Source: Pedobacter sp. UBA1654 (lineage in GTDB: Bacteria; Bacteroidota; Bacteroidia; Sphingobacteriales; Sphingobacteriaceae). Taken from it: 14,707 nt of DNA. Made by a program: the position numbers and the translations under genes. The notes under the pieces are model-generated. The model saw only the letters and a program-made list of their open reading frames with translations. It had not been told where the DNA came from and did not search any database. The stretch is from NCBI GenBank assembly GCA_002320935.1, contig DCLG01000109.1, positions 29,003 to 43,709 on the forward strand, given 5' to 3'. Positions 1 through 7,632 of this stretch are shown here, piece by piece (positions within the stretch are counted from its first letter, which is position 1; every line of letters starts with the position of its first letter).

Positions 1-1781
1 ATTTTACCAGCTTCAATCTTGGAGAGATCCAGGATTTCATCGATTAAGCCTAATAAACCTTGTCCTGAACTTTGGATCACTTCTGCATACTCAATGTACT
101 CCTCCTCCAGATCCTGATTTTCCGACATCAGCTTAGACAGCAGTAAAATCGAGTTTAATGGTGTGCGCAACTCATGCGACATGTTCGCCAGGAACTCAGA
201 TTTATACTTAGTACTCTGTTCAAGCTGTTCTGCTTTAAGTTGAATGTCCCGATTCCGCTCCTGTATCATCTGATTCTTCTCTTCGAGTAAACTGGTCCTT
301 TCTTCAAGTTCCTGATTACTTTGCAGCAACTCTTCCTGCTGTACCCGAAGCTCCTCTTCGGAGGTCTGAATTTTTTGTGATTGTGCCTCAAGTTCAGCAT
401 TCAAGCCTTCCAGTTCACTGTGTTGCGCCTGAAGTTCTTCTGCCTGGGCCTGTGTTTCTTCTAAAAACTCCTGTAGTTTTTTCCTGTTTTGCGACACATG
501 GATGGCAATGGCAATGTTATGGGATACATCCTTGAGGAAAGTGATTTGCTGTGGTGTAAAGCTGGTTAGTGAACCAAACTCCATTACGCCGATAAGCTTT
601 TTATCGCGACAAACCGGAACAGCAACTACATTTCTTGGTACTGTTCTGCCGGCGGTATAGCTGATGGTTAGTTCATCCTGAGGGATGTCATTCAGCACCA
701 TTAGTTTTTCTGAGTCTGCAACCTGACCTGCGAGGCCTTCGCCAATCTTGACACGGGTTTTAACATGTTCGTCTGCAAGTGCAAAGCTGCTAACCAGGTG
801 GAGTTCTTTATGTTCAAGCAGGTAGAATGCAGCAACCTGACTGTCGGTATGTTCAACAATATTCTCCAGGATGTCGCTCGTTAGCTGCTGTACCGTCTTT
901 TCACCAACCATTTTATCGTTCAGGTTGGCGATACCCGCTTGTTGCCACTCTTTATCCTCCAGCAGTGTAAATGACTTCTTAAGCGATTGTGCCATTGCGT
1001 TCAGGTGGCTTGTTAAACTACCTAAGCCATCCGTTTGCTGATCATCCAGCCGGATGTCGTAATTTCCGGAGGAGATTTGGCTGGCAAGATCCCTGATCAC
1101 GCTGATGCGGTAATCAATTTCATCGTTTTTCTCTTGCAGCGCACGTTGCAGTTCCATTTTGGCGTAGTAATCCTGGTAAACTTTCCGGTAGAAATAGATG
1201 GTTATAAAGACAGAAATGATTGCAGCAATGATTATCAGGATTGGCGTATACCCGGCGAATCTATTAAGTTCCTCGGTGCGGGAATTCAGGATCTTCGTCT
1301 CCTCTGCCTGCATGATTTTGATAATTGACCTTGCATTGTCCATCAGTTCCTTACCCTCAAGAAGCGCAGTAACACTGATGTCACCACCATTTGACCGTAC
1401 TTCAATAAGGCCCATGATCATGTCAAGCCTTTTATCTACGATGGTATGGAGTTTTTCCAGATTCTTCTGCTGGAAAGCATTGTCCTTTGTTTCTGCCGCA
1501 ACCTCATTGATCAAATCGAGGGCTTTGGCTTTAGCATCAACCGTTGGTTCAAGGAATACATCCTCTCCGGTTAGCAAGTACCCCCGCTGCCCGGTTTCTG
1601 CATCTTTGAGATGAGAAATAATCGCGTTAGTCTTAAAAATTATCTGATTACTGTGCGCCACCAGCTCTGAGCTTTTCACCAGATTTCTGATGCTAATAAA
1701 GGAAGCCAGGGAGGTGATGAATAAGATTAACAAAGAAAGACCTAAACCGACCTGAAGGTTGCTTTTTAATGTTTTCTGCAT
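1..1781 (-). CDS. CHASE3-GAF sensor histidine kinase, probably hybrid (3' part missing)
   Basis: The frame is open from ATG at 1781 to the left edge, giving 593 residues without a stop. In order: transmembrane helix at about 9-30; extracytoplasmic CHASE3 domain (about 35-172) with the typical [13 protein letters not shown] at 60-72; second helix at 178-200; HAMP-like linker (about 201-270); GAF domain (about 290-430); long Glu/Gln-rich coiled coil (432-525); and HisKA with [11 protein letters not shown], phospho-acceptor His536. The HATPase and any receiver domains lie beyond the edge. It is an inner-membrane kinase that senses an unknown signal through CHASE3 and a second one through GAF. 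It starts 13 bp after the REC-kinase gene at 1795-2919, so the two are probably co-transcribed and act together. No Shine-Dalgarno is visible before the ATG. In related bacteria such kinases usually continue into several REC domains; that part is inference. The domain calls are secure. Confidence 0.93.
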   Translation of the reverse strand, partial: MQKTLKSNLQVGLGLSLLILFITSLASFISIRNLVKSSELVAHSNQIIFKTNAIISHLKDAETGQRGYLLTGEDVFLEPTVDAKAKALDLINEVAAETKDNAFQQKNLEKLHTIVDKRLDMIMGLIEVRSNGGDISVTALLEGKELMDNARSIIKIMQAEETKILNSRTEELNRFAGYTPILIIIAAIISVFITIYFYRKVYQDYYAKMELQRALQEKNDEIDYRISVIRDLASQISSGNYDIRLDDQQTDGLGSLTSHLNAMAQSLKKSFTLLEDKEWQQAGIANLNDKMVGEKTVQQLTSDILENIVEHTDSQVAAFYLLEHKELHLVSSFALADEHVKTRVKIGEGLAGQVADSEKLMVLNDIPQDELTISYTAGRTVPRNVVAVPVCRDKKLIGVMEFGSLTSFTPQQITFLKDVSHNIAIAIHVSQNRKKLQEFLEETQAQAEELQAQHSELEGLNAELEAQSQKIQTSEEELRVQQEELLQSNQELEERTSLLEEKNQMIQERNRDIQLKAEQLEQSTKYKSEFLANMSHELRTPLNSILLLSKLMSENQDLEEEYIEYAEVIQSSGQGLLGLIDEILDLSKIEAGK

Positions 1782-1794
1782 AATGAAATAAATA

Positions 1795-2919
1795 TTAATC
1801 GATTTCTGAAGGAGAGATCAAAGGAATTTCAAAGAAGAACTCAGAGCCTTCTCCAAAGGTACTTTCCACGCCAACGGTACCCCCATGTCTTCTGATAATC
1901 TCTGAAGAGATATACAAACCGATACCCAAACCCTGGAAATGAAGTGCTGTTTCTTCAACACGGTAAAACTTCTGGAATAGGTTTTTTTGCTGCTCCGGCT
2001 CAATCCCAATCCCATAATCGCGTACCCCAACATAAATACGTTCATTTTCCTGACGTACGTTGATCAGGACCTCGCTCGTACCTGGTGAGTACTTTATTGC
2101 ATTTGTAAGGAAGTTGATGATGACCTGCTCGATCCTCATTTCATCGCCAAATATGCAGCTTTCAGCTTTGCCGTTGATCGTAATTTTATAGTCCGGAAAA
2201 GATTGCGCCATTACTTCAACTATGTTCTTCAGCAAGTCTCCGATGTGGAAATTCTGTTTGTTGAACTTAAGTTTACCGCTTTCAATTTTTGAGATATCAA
2301 GAAGATCAGCGATAAGGTTATTTAATTTCTCTAATTGCGTCTGTGCTTTGTGAAGGTGCTTTTTTACGGTGTTTACATCACCTTTATCAATGCTTCGTTC
2401 CAGGAGCTGGACGTAGCCCTTAACGCTGGTAAGCGGCGTTTTTAATTCATGGCTGGCAATACTGATAAATTCATCTTTCTTGTATTCAGCCTGCTTGCGG
2501 TATTCAATCTCCTCCAGCAAGGCTGTTTGAATTTCAATAAGCTTCCTGCTCTGTTCATATATGCGGTAGAAAGTTTTCACCTTAAGCAACAAGACACTCA
2601 TATCTACTGGCTTGGTGATGTAGTCCAAGCCTCCTGAGGAATAGCCCTTGGTGATGAATTTAGTTTCTGTATTTGCCGCTGAAAGGAATATAATGGCAGT
2701 TTCTTTTGCTTTGCTGTAGCCTGATATTGCTTCTGCAACTTCAAACCCGTCCATGCCTGGCATTTGAACATCCAGGATGATTAAAACATATTCATTTCGG
2801 AGTACTTTTCGCAGCGCCTCTTCTCCCGAAGATGCAGTATCAACTTCAAAATCATGCTTTTCAAGAACTCTTTTTAAAGATATTAAGTTCTCCGGGGTGT
2901 CATCTACAATTAGAATCAT
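1795..2919 (-). CDS. Response regulator-histidine kinase fusion (REC-HisKA-HATPase)
   Basis: A soluble 374-residue protein with an N-terminal receiver domain (1-115): acidic pocket D6/D7, phospho-acceptor Asp50 in [10 protein letters not shown], and conserved Lys103 in TKP. A short coiled linker (about 115-148) follows, then HisKA with [10 protein letters not shown] (His157) and a complete HATPase: N-box around Asn273, G1 DYGIGI at 301-306, F-box LFQKFYR, G2 GLGIGL. With no membrane segment or input domain other than REC, its kinase activity is probably controlled by phosphorylation of Asp50. The likely partner is the CHASE3-GAF kinase encoded 13 bp downstream. It could pass phosphate onward to a further regulator outside the window. 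All catalytic residues are present. The ATG at 2919 places the receiver motif directly at the N-terminus, as usual for REC domains. I found no clear promoter in the 111-bp gap upstream. Confidence 0.93.
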   Translation of the reverse strand: MILIVDDTPENLISLKRVLEKHDFEVDTASSGEEALRKVLRNEYVLIILDVQMPGMDGFEVAEAISGYSKAKETAIIFLSAANTETKFITKGYSSGGLDYITKPVDMSVLLLKVKTFYRIYEQSRKLIEIQTALLEEIEYRKQAEYKKDEFISIASHELKTPLTSVKGYVQLLERSIDKGDVNTVKKHLHKAQTQLEKLNNLIADLLDISKIESGKLKFNKQNFHIGDLLKNIVEVMAQSFPDYKITINGKAESCIFGDEMRIEQVIINFLTNAIKYSPGTSEVLINVRQENERIYVGVRDYGIGIEPEQQKNLFQKFYRVEETALHFQGLGIGLYISSEIIRRHGGTVGVESTFGEGSEFFFEIPLISPSEID

Positions 2920-3030
2920 TCTTTTTATAAGTAAGCCTCGTAAGGCAGCTGTACAATTTCGGTTAAGTTATACAACTTTGTCTGTTATGCTATAATGTTT
3001 AAGTAAAATCGAGCCAACCCGGTCTTTAAA

Positions 3031-3876
3031 CTACAACTCGGGTGAATTAAAGGTATCTCCCTGACGCATGTCGCCGGTGTCAAAGCCTTTCTTGAACCAG
3101 GCCATCCGCTGCGCGGATGTACCATGAGTAAAGGAATCAGGTTTTACTTCTCCCTGGGCTTGCCGTTGCAGATTGTCATCACCTATGGCATTTGCTGCGT
3201 TTAATGCCTCTTCAATATCACCCTCTTCCAGCTTAAATAGATCCGGACCCAGGTTCTTCGCGCCATGAGCCCATACTCCGGCAAAAAAATCTGCCTGAAG
3301 CTCAAGTTTTACAGAGAGCTTGTTGTACTCCACTTCGGACAACTGTGAACGGTAGCGATCCATCTTTTGTGAAATACCAAGCAGTGTCTGGATATGGTGC
3401 CCAACTTCATGTGCGATCACGTAAGCATTCGCAAAGTCTCCAGATGCACCAAACCGGTTGTTCAGCTCGTTATAAAAGCTAAGATCCAGGTACACATGAC
3501 GGTCTGCAGGACAATAAAATGGGCCAATCGCAGAACTGGCATTCCCACAGCTTGTGGCAACACCATTCTCAAACAAAGTCAGAATGGGCGGTTCGTACTG
3601 ACGGCCCATTTCTTCAAACTTCGCTGACCAGACCATCTCTGTAGATGCCAGCACATTAGATGCCCAGCGTCCTGCGGCATCTTCCGGCACACCTCTTTTA
3701 CCTTCAACTGCAGCTTGATTGCCAATAGGCAGCTGACTTACCATGCCACTAAAGTCCTGGCCGAACAATAGTCCAAGTACTACAAGCACGATACCGCCGA
3801 CGCCGCCGATTGCAGCGCCTCCGCTCATACCACGCCTGTCGTCTACATTACCGCTTCCTTTACCGAACCATTGCAT
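3031..3876 (-). CDS. Neutral zinc metallopeptidase, YpfJ family, membrane-anchored
   Basis: A 281-residue protein of the putative neutral zinc metallopeptidase family (PF04228, YpfJ-like). It has a short Arg/Gly-rich cytoplasmic N-terminus, one hydrophobic Gly/Val/Leu-rich helix at about 21-39, and a catalytic domain with HEVGH at 156-160 (zinc ligands His156 and His160, catalytic Glu157). The third ligand is probably Glu192 in the ELQADFFAG segment. Cys110 and Cys122 in the SCGNASSAIGPFYCP stretch are a typical family pair, possibly a disulfide if the domain is outside the cytoplasm. Length is normal for the family. Its ATG lies 10 bp after the gltX stop, so it is probably read from the gltX promoter. 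Physiological substrates of this family are not established, and linkage to gltX does not by itself show a role in translation. Confidence 0.92.
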   Translation of the reverse strand: MQWFGKGSGNVDDRRGMSGGAAIGGVGGIVLVVLGLLFGQDFSGMVSQLPIGNQAAVEGKRGVPEDAAGRWASNVLASTEMVWSAKFEEMGRQYEPPILTLFENGVATSCGNASSAIGPFYCPADRHVYLDLSFYNELNNRFGASGDFANAYVIAHEVGHHIQTLLGISQKMDRYRSQLSEVEYNKLSVKLELQADFFAGVWAHGAKNLGPDLFKLEEGDIEEALNAANAIGDDNLQRQAQGEVKPDSFTHGTSAQRMAWFKKGFDTGDMRQGDTFNSPEL

Positions 3877-3886
3877 AGCTATATCA

Positions 3887-5392
3887 TTATATAAACGCTT
3901 CTATTGCGTGTTTTATTCTTCTTTGAACTTCAGTTTTACCTAATAAAATTGCGATATCAAATACACCAGGGCCGAATTTACCACCAACAAGCATCACCCG
4001 GAATGGCAACATCAGTTCACCTGGTTTAAGTTGGTGTTCCGCAGCTAAAGCTTTGAACTCCGCTTCCAGCTCTTGCGCGTTTCCTTGCATTTGAGTGCTG
4101 GCATAGGCCTCAAAAAAGGCGGTTTTTTGTTCATTCCACTTCGGTTTTACCGACGCGACATCATATTCCTTAGGAGCAACAAAGAAGTAGCTACTTTGTG
4201 TGACAAAATCGGAGATTAAATTGCAACGATCTTTAACAAGCTCAATCACAGTGTGAAAGTTTTCATCGTCCGTAACGTTAACATCCGCGGCAGCCAAGAC
4301 TTGTTTCACCGATACAGCAAGCTCCGAAGCTGGCGCCCTTTTGATCCATTCGTGATTGTACCACTTCGCTTTCTCGTAATCGAACTTCGCACCGGCTTTT
4401 GAAATGCGATCCAGGGAGAATTTCTCTACCAGTTCTTCCAGGCTAAAGATCTCCTGATCTGTACCATCGTTCCATCCAAGCATTGCCAAAAGGTTCACGA
4501 ACGCTTCCGGCATAAATCCTAACTCCCGGAATCCTTTGGTAAGGTCGCCCGTCTTTGGGTCGGTCCAGTTCTGCGCGTATACCGGAAAGCCCAGCCTATC
4601 GCCATCTCTTTTGCTCAGCTTCCCGTTGCCATCTGGTTTAAGAATTAATGGTAAATGTACCCATTCCGGCATCTCATCTTCCCAGCCCAGGTATCTCCAT
4701 AATAAAATGTGTATCGGTGCAGAAGGCAACCATTCTTCACCCCTGAAAACATGTGTAATCTCCATTGCCCGGTCATCAGCAACTACAGCCAGGTGGTAAG
4801 TCGGCATACCATCAGCTTTCAGCAATACCTTATCATCTACCAGGTTGGTTTCAAAGCTTACATGGCCCCTGATCTGGTCAAAGAATGACACCGTTTCATT
4901 TTCAGGTATTTTGATCCGCACCACATGCGGTGTATTCTGTTCAAGCAATTGCTCAACTTCAGCACGACTTAAAGTAAGTGAGTTGCGCATCTCCATTCGT
5001 GTTGCCTGCCCATACAGGAAGTTAGGTGCTGCCTTTCGCTTGGCATCAAGTTCTTCCGGAGTATCGAAGGCGTAATAAGCATGTCCACTTGCCACAAGCT
5101 TCTCGGCATATTGCCTGTAGCTTGCTTTACGCTCACTTTGGCGATATGGCGCAAAAGGACCGCCAAGATCCGGACTTTCATCTGGCTTCATGCCACACCA
5201 TTCCAGACAGGCAGCAATATATTCTTCCGCACCCGCAACAAAGCGTGTCTGATCTGTATCTTCCACCCTAAGGATGAAGGTTCCTTTATGCTGTTTGGCA
5301 AATAAATAGTTAAACAGGGCGGTACGTACACCACCTAAATGAAGTCCTCCTGTCGGACTTGGAGCAAATCTTACTCTTACTTTCTTTTCCAT
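3887..5392 (-). CDS. gltX: Glutamyl-tRNA synthetase
   Basis: A 501-residue class I aminoacyl-tRNA synthetase that charges tRNA-Glu with glutamate in the cytoplasm. The N-terminus has RFAPSPTGGLHLGG, the GluRS form of the HIGH motif (HLGG at 18-21). LRVEDTDQTR at 41-50, the Glu/tRNA-acceptor region around VFRGEEWLPS (215-224), and KLSKRDG (258-264, the KMSKS loop) follow, then the helical anticodon-binding domain. Length fits bacterial GluRS. The motifs separate it from GlnRS, which has a different catalytic core and C-terminal beta-barrels. The ATG at 5392 is right because the catalytic domain starts within seven residues of it. A TATCTTTG element ends 10 bp upstream, so the leader should be very short. 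It is first in a unit with the zinc peptidase and divergent from the histidine kinase at 5439. Confidence 0.98.
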   Translation of the reverse strand: MEKKVRVRFAPSPTGGLHLGGVRTALFNYLFAKQHKGTFILRVEDTDQTRFVAGAEEYIAACLEWCGMKPDESPDLGGPFAPYRQSERKASYRQYAEKLVASGHAYYAFDTPEELDAKRKAAPNFLYGQATRMEMRNSLTLSRAEVEQLLEQNTPHVVRIKIPENETVSFFDQIRGHVSFETNLVDDKVLLKADGMPTYHLAVVADDRAMEITHVFRGEEWLPSAPIHILLWRYLGWEDEMPEWVHLPLILKPDGNGKLSKRDGDRLGFPVYAQNWTDPKTGDLTKGFRELGFMPEAFVNLLAMLGWNDGTDQEIFSLEELVEKFSLDRISKAGAKFDYEKAKWYNHEWIKRAPASELAVSVKQVLAAADVNVTDDENFHTVIELVKDRCNLISDFVTQSSYFFVAPKEYDVASVKPKWNEQKTAFFEAYASTQMQGNAQELEAEFKALAAEHQLKPGELMLPFRVMLVGGKFGPGVFDIAILLGKTEVQRRIKHAIEAFI

Positions 5393-5402
5393 AGTTGTGT
5401 TG

Positions 5403-5410
5403 CAAAGATA
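5403..5410 (-). promoter_or_regulatory. Bacteroidota -7 promoter element of gltX
   Basis: On the minus strand this reads TATCTTTG, an exact match to the Bacteroidota -7 consensus TAnnTTTG. It ends 10 nt before the gltX ATG, implying a leader of only a few nucleotides. No clear TTG is seen at the expected -33 spacing. Confidence 0.55.
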
Positions 5411-5426
5411 TATAATTTGTAATTTG
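5411..5426 (+). promoter_or_regulatory. Possible promoter of the divergent histidine kinase gene
   Basis: Two near-matches to the -7 element (TAATTTG at 5413-5419 and at 5420-5426) lie 12-19 nt before the ATG at 5439, with a TTG at 5395-5397 upstream. Each lacks one spacer base of TAnnTTTG, so this is weak. They sit beside the gltX element in a 46-bp divergent gap. Confidence 0.3.
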
Positions 5427-5438
5427 CCTTCCTATCCT

Positions 5439-6650
5439 ATGAATCCTTACGAAAAGAAACGCCGCTGGAAGATCTTTCTCCTTGTTTTTGCCATCGTTAT
5501 TGGAACGGCATCTGTATTCTATTCCGACTTTTTCGTCAAGAAGATGGAGCGTGAAGAGAAAATACAGTTTGAACTTTGGGTTAAAGGAACCGAGAAGTCT
5601 TCCGAAATCTTTGATGATGTGCGCTACGCCGATGTACTCAACATGATCATTCAGAGTAGTAAAGTGCCCGTGATCCTCACCGACACCACCGGCACCAAGA
5701 TCATGACCTACCTGCGCCTGGACAGCACTAAAACCAATTACATGAATGCGGAATCAGACGCTACTTATGATCCTGCCTATTTCCAGCGTGAACTAAAGCG
5801 GATGAAAGAACAGCATACACCGCTACCCATAAACTATATGGGCGAAAACATGCTGGTTTATTATAAAGACTCTTTTATCCTTACACAGCTTCGATATTTT
5901 CCCTATATCCAGCTTGGCGTAATTGCGTTGTTCCTTATCACCGCCTATGTTGCTTTCAGCGCTGCGAGGAAAGCAGAACAAGATCAGGTATGGGTCGGTA
6001 TGGCAAAAGAGACGGCGCACCAGCTTGGCACACCAATCTCCTCGCTTATGGCCTGGGTAGAACTGATGAAATCACGCTTTAATGCCGAGAATGATCCCCT
6101 GATTGAGGAAATGGAGAACGATATTAAGCGACTCGAGGTAATCACCGACCGTTTCTCTAAGATCGGATCCAAGCCCATCCTGGAAGACCATGTGGTTTAT
6201 GTGGTTATCAGCAATTTTGTGGATTACTTCAAGCTGCGCACCTCCGATAAGATCACTTTCAGGATCACCGGAGATGACCAGGTCCGTGCGCTGCTCAATG
6301 TGCCGTTGTTCGACTGGGTGATAGAGAACCTGCTGAAAAATGCAGCCAATGCCATTAGTAATGAGGGTACAATTACTGTAAACATTATTGAGCACCTGGC
6401 CAAAGAGGAGGTCTTTATTGATGTTACTGATACCGGCACCGGGATTCCGCGTTCCAAGTTCGAAGCTGTTTTTCAACCTGGTTATACCACCCGTAAACGT
6501 GGCTGGGGCCTGGGTCTTTCCCTAACCAAACGCATCATCCAGAACTATCACAGCGGACAGATCTTCGTAAAAGAGTCGGAACTTGGAAAAGGAACGACTT
6601 TCAGAATCGTACTTAAAAGCAGCATAACCTATGAACCGACCACAACCTAA
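5439..6650 (+). CDS. Membrane sensor histidine kinase
   Basis: A 403-residue inner-membrane sensor kinase. It has a transmembrane helix at about 11-29, an extracytoplasmic sensor of about 125 residues with no recognised domain, and a second helix at about 156-178. A phospho-acceptor helix follows with the variant box KETAHQLGTPISSL (His194); HQLGTP replaces the usual HELRTP. The HATPase is complete: N-box ENLLKNAANAI, G1 DTGTGIP, and RGWGLGLSL. This HQLGTP kinase type is common in Bacteroidota from memory. The start chosen is ATG 5439; a GTG at 5397 would add 14 residues that run into the divergent promoter region. No response regulator gene is adjacent, so its partner is probably elsewhere. 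Its 3' end overlaps the DinB-family gene by 20 nt, which suggests translational coupling. Confidence 0.9.
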   Translation: MNPYEKKRRWKIFLLVFAIVIGTASVFYSDFFVKKMEREEKIQFELWVKGTEKSSEIFDDVRYADVLNMIIQSSKVPVILTDTTGTKIMTYLRLDSTKTNYMNAESDATYDPAYFQRELKRMKEQHTPLPINYMGENMLVYYKDSFILTQLRYFPYIQLGVIALFLITAYVAFSAARKAEQDQVWVGMAKETAHQLGTPISSLMAWVELMKSRFNAENDPLIEEMENDIKRLEVITDRFSKIGSKPILEDHVVYVVISNFVDYFKLRTSDKITFRITGDDQVRALLNVPLFDWVIENLLKNAANAISNEGTITVNIIEHLAKEEVFIDVTDTGTGIPRSKFEAVFQPGYTTRKRGWGLGLSLTKRIIQNYHSGQIFVKESELGKGTTFRIVLKSSITYEPTTT

Positions 6651-7137
6651 TGAATATCCCGCCTGGGCGGAAACCTATATTAAACTTGTAGATGGTGATG
6701 TTCTGCAAGTACTGGAAAGTCAGGCTACAGAATTTCCTGATTTCATAAACAGCCTGGTGGAAAAGGCTGATTATGCTTATGCTCCTGAAAAATGGACCAT
6801 TAAGCAGCTTATCGGCCATATGATAGATACTGAACGTATCCTGACCTACCGTGTAACGTGTTTTGCGCGGGGCGAGCAGACGGCGCTGCCCGGATTTGAA
6901 GAGGATGAATACGTGAAAAATGCCCACTTCGGCGACCGTAGCCTGCTAAGCTTTTCAGAAGAGTTTTCCCTGCTAAGGCGGTCAAATATGTTCCTTTATA
7001 AATCTCTGCAGGAGCATGAACTGAATCACATCGGCAATGCTTCCAACCGTGACATCTCTGTCCGGGCCATGCTTTTTGTGCTTGCCGGGCACGTTATCCA
7101 CCACACCAGGATCATTAAGGAACGTTATTTAGCATAA
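6631..7137 (+). CDS. DinB-family putative metal-dependent hydrolase or transferase
   Basis: A 168-residue protein that fits the DinB/YfiT-like four-helix fold (DinB_2 type). The metal-binding histidines are visible: His63 in the IGHMIDTE segment, and His154 with His158 in GHVIHHTRIIKERY near the C-terminus. WTIKQLIGHMIDTERI and the closing HVIHHTRIIKERY are the two most typical family segments. Members are cytoplasmic and include thiol-S-transferases (bacillithiol type) and uncharacterised hydrolases; the substrate here is unknown. The ATG lies inside the last codons of the preceding kinase gene in another frame (20-nt overlap), so the pair is very probably one operon. No biochemical link between the two proteins is known to me; the coupling may simply reflect compact packing. 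Confidence 0.88.
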   Translation: MNRPQPNEYPAWAETYIKLVDGDVLQVLESQATEFPDFINSLVEKADYAYAPEKWTIKQLIGHMIDTERILTYRVTCFARGEQTALPGFEEDEYVKNAHFGDRSLLSFSEEFSLLRRSNMFLYKSLQEHELNHIGNASNRDISVRAMLFVLAGHVIHHTRIIKERYLA

Positions 7138-7236
7138 TTTTTAAAATACCTGTAACCTGTTAAAATTTCATGTGGTCTTAGTATACAGAACAGCTGTTAA
7201 GTTCATTTACTTTAACCTTTTTTAACACAAAATATT

Positions 7237-7584
7237 ATGGGAGAATTAGTTCCTATCGCCTTATTCTTAGGCGCATTCGCAATGGTTTTTGGCATCAGAT
7301 ATCTGTCAAACAAAGAAAAAATGGCCATGATTGAACGTGGCATGGATCCAGGATTAAGCAAGAGTATTGTGGCTCCAAAGCCCTTCTTAAGTCTTAAATT
7401 CGGCTTGTTACTCGTTGGCCTTGGAATTGGATTGCTGGTGGCCTTGTTCGTCGCCAAGTTGAACAACCTTACAGAAGAAGAATCCGTTGCGGTATACTTT
7501 GGATTCCTCGGCATCTTCGGAGGCATCGGCCTGATTGTTTCCTATGTCATTGAAAAGAACTGGATAGAAACACATCCGGAGTAA
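7237..7584 (+). CDS. Small three-helix membrane protein, DUF6249-like
   Basis: A 115-residue protein with three predicted membrane helices: about 5-23, 54-73 and 86-106. Between the first two lies a cytoplasmic-looking basic loop with KEKMAMIERGMDP at about 26-38. That loop plus helices is typical of a Bacteroidota family I recall as DUF6249; the name is from memory. Function is unknown. In several Bacteroidota such proteins lie near ECF sigma factor genes; here the nearest sigma factor is at 9798, with GH97 between. The gene starts 99 bp after the DinB gene, and the gap includes a perfect 10-bp palindrome (AACAGCTGTT, 7189-7198), so it may have its own promoter. No clear -7 element was found. 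A strong terminator begins 2 bp after the stop. Confidence 0.8.
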   Translation: MGELVPIALFLGAFAMVFGIRYLSNKEKMAMIERGMDPGLSKSIVAPKPFLSLKFGLLLVGLGIGLLVALFVAKLNNLTEEESVAVYFGFLGIFGGIGLIVSYVIEKNWIETHPE

Positions 7585-7586
7585 GG

Positions 7587-7630
7587 ATTCATAAAAAAAG
7601 GATAGCAGATGCTATCCTTTTTTTATGAAT
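7587..7630. terminator. Bidirectional terminator, perfect 21-bp inverted repeat
   Basis: Two perfectly complementary 21-nt arms (7587-7607 and 7610-7630) flank a 2-nt spacer. The core is GGATAGCA/TGCTATCC, flanked by seven A on the left and seven T on the right, so both strands give a GC-containing hairpin followed by a U-tract. It fills the gap between the convergent stops at 7584 and 7633. Confidence 0.93.
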
Positions 7631-7632
7631 TA

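Noticed and set aside
1035..1614. Two plus-strand open frames opposite the CHASE3-GAF kinase
   Set aside because: They lie fully antisense to a gene with clear domains and look like mirror frames.
5397..5438. GTG start adding 14 residues to the sensor kinase
   Set aside because: The extension overlaps the divergent promoter elements; ATG 5439 leaves a normal N-terminus before the first helix.
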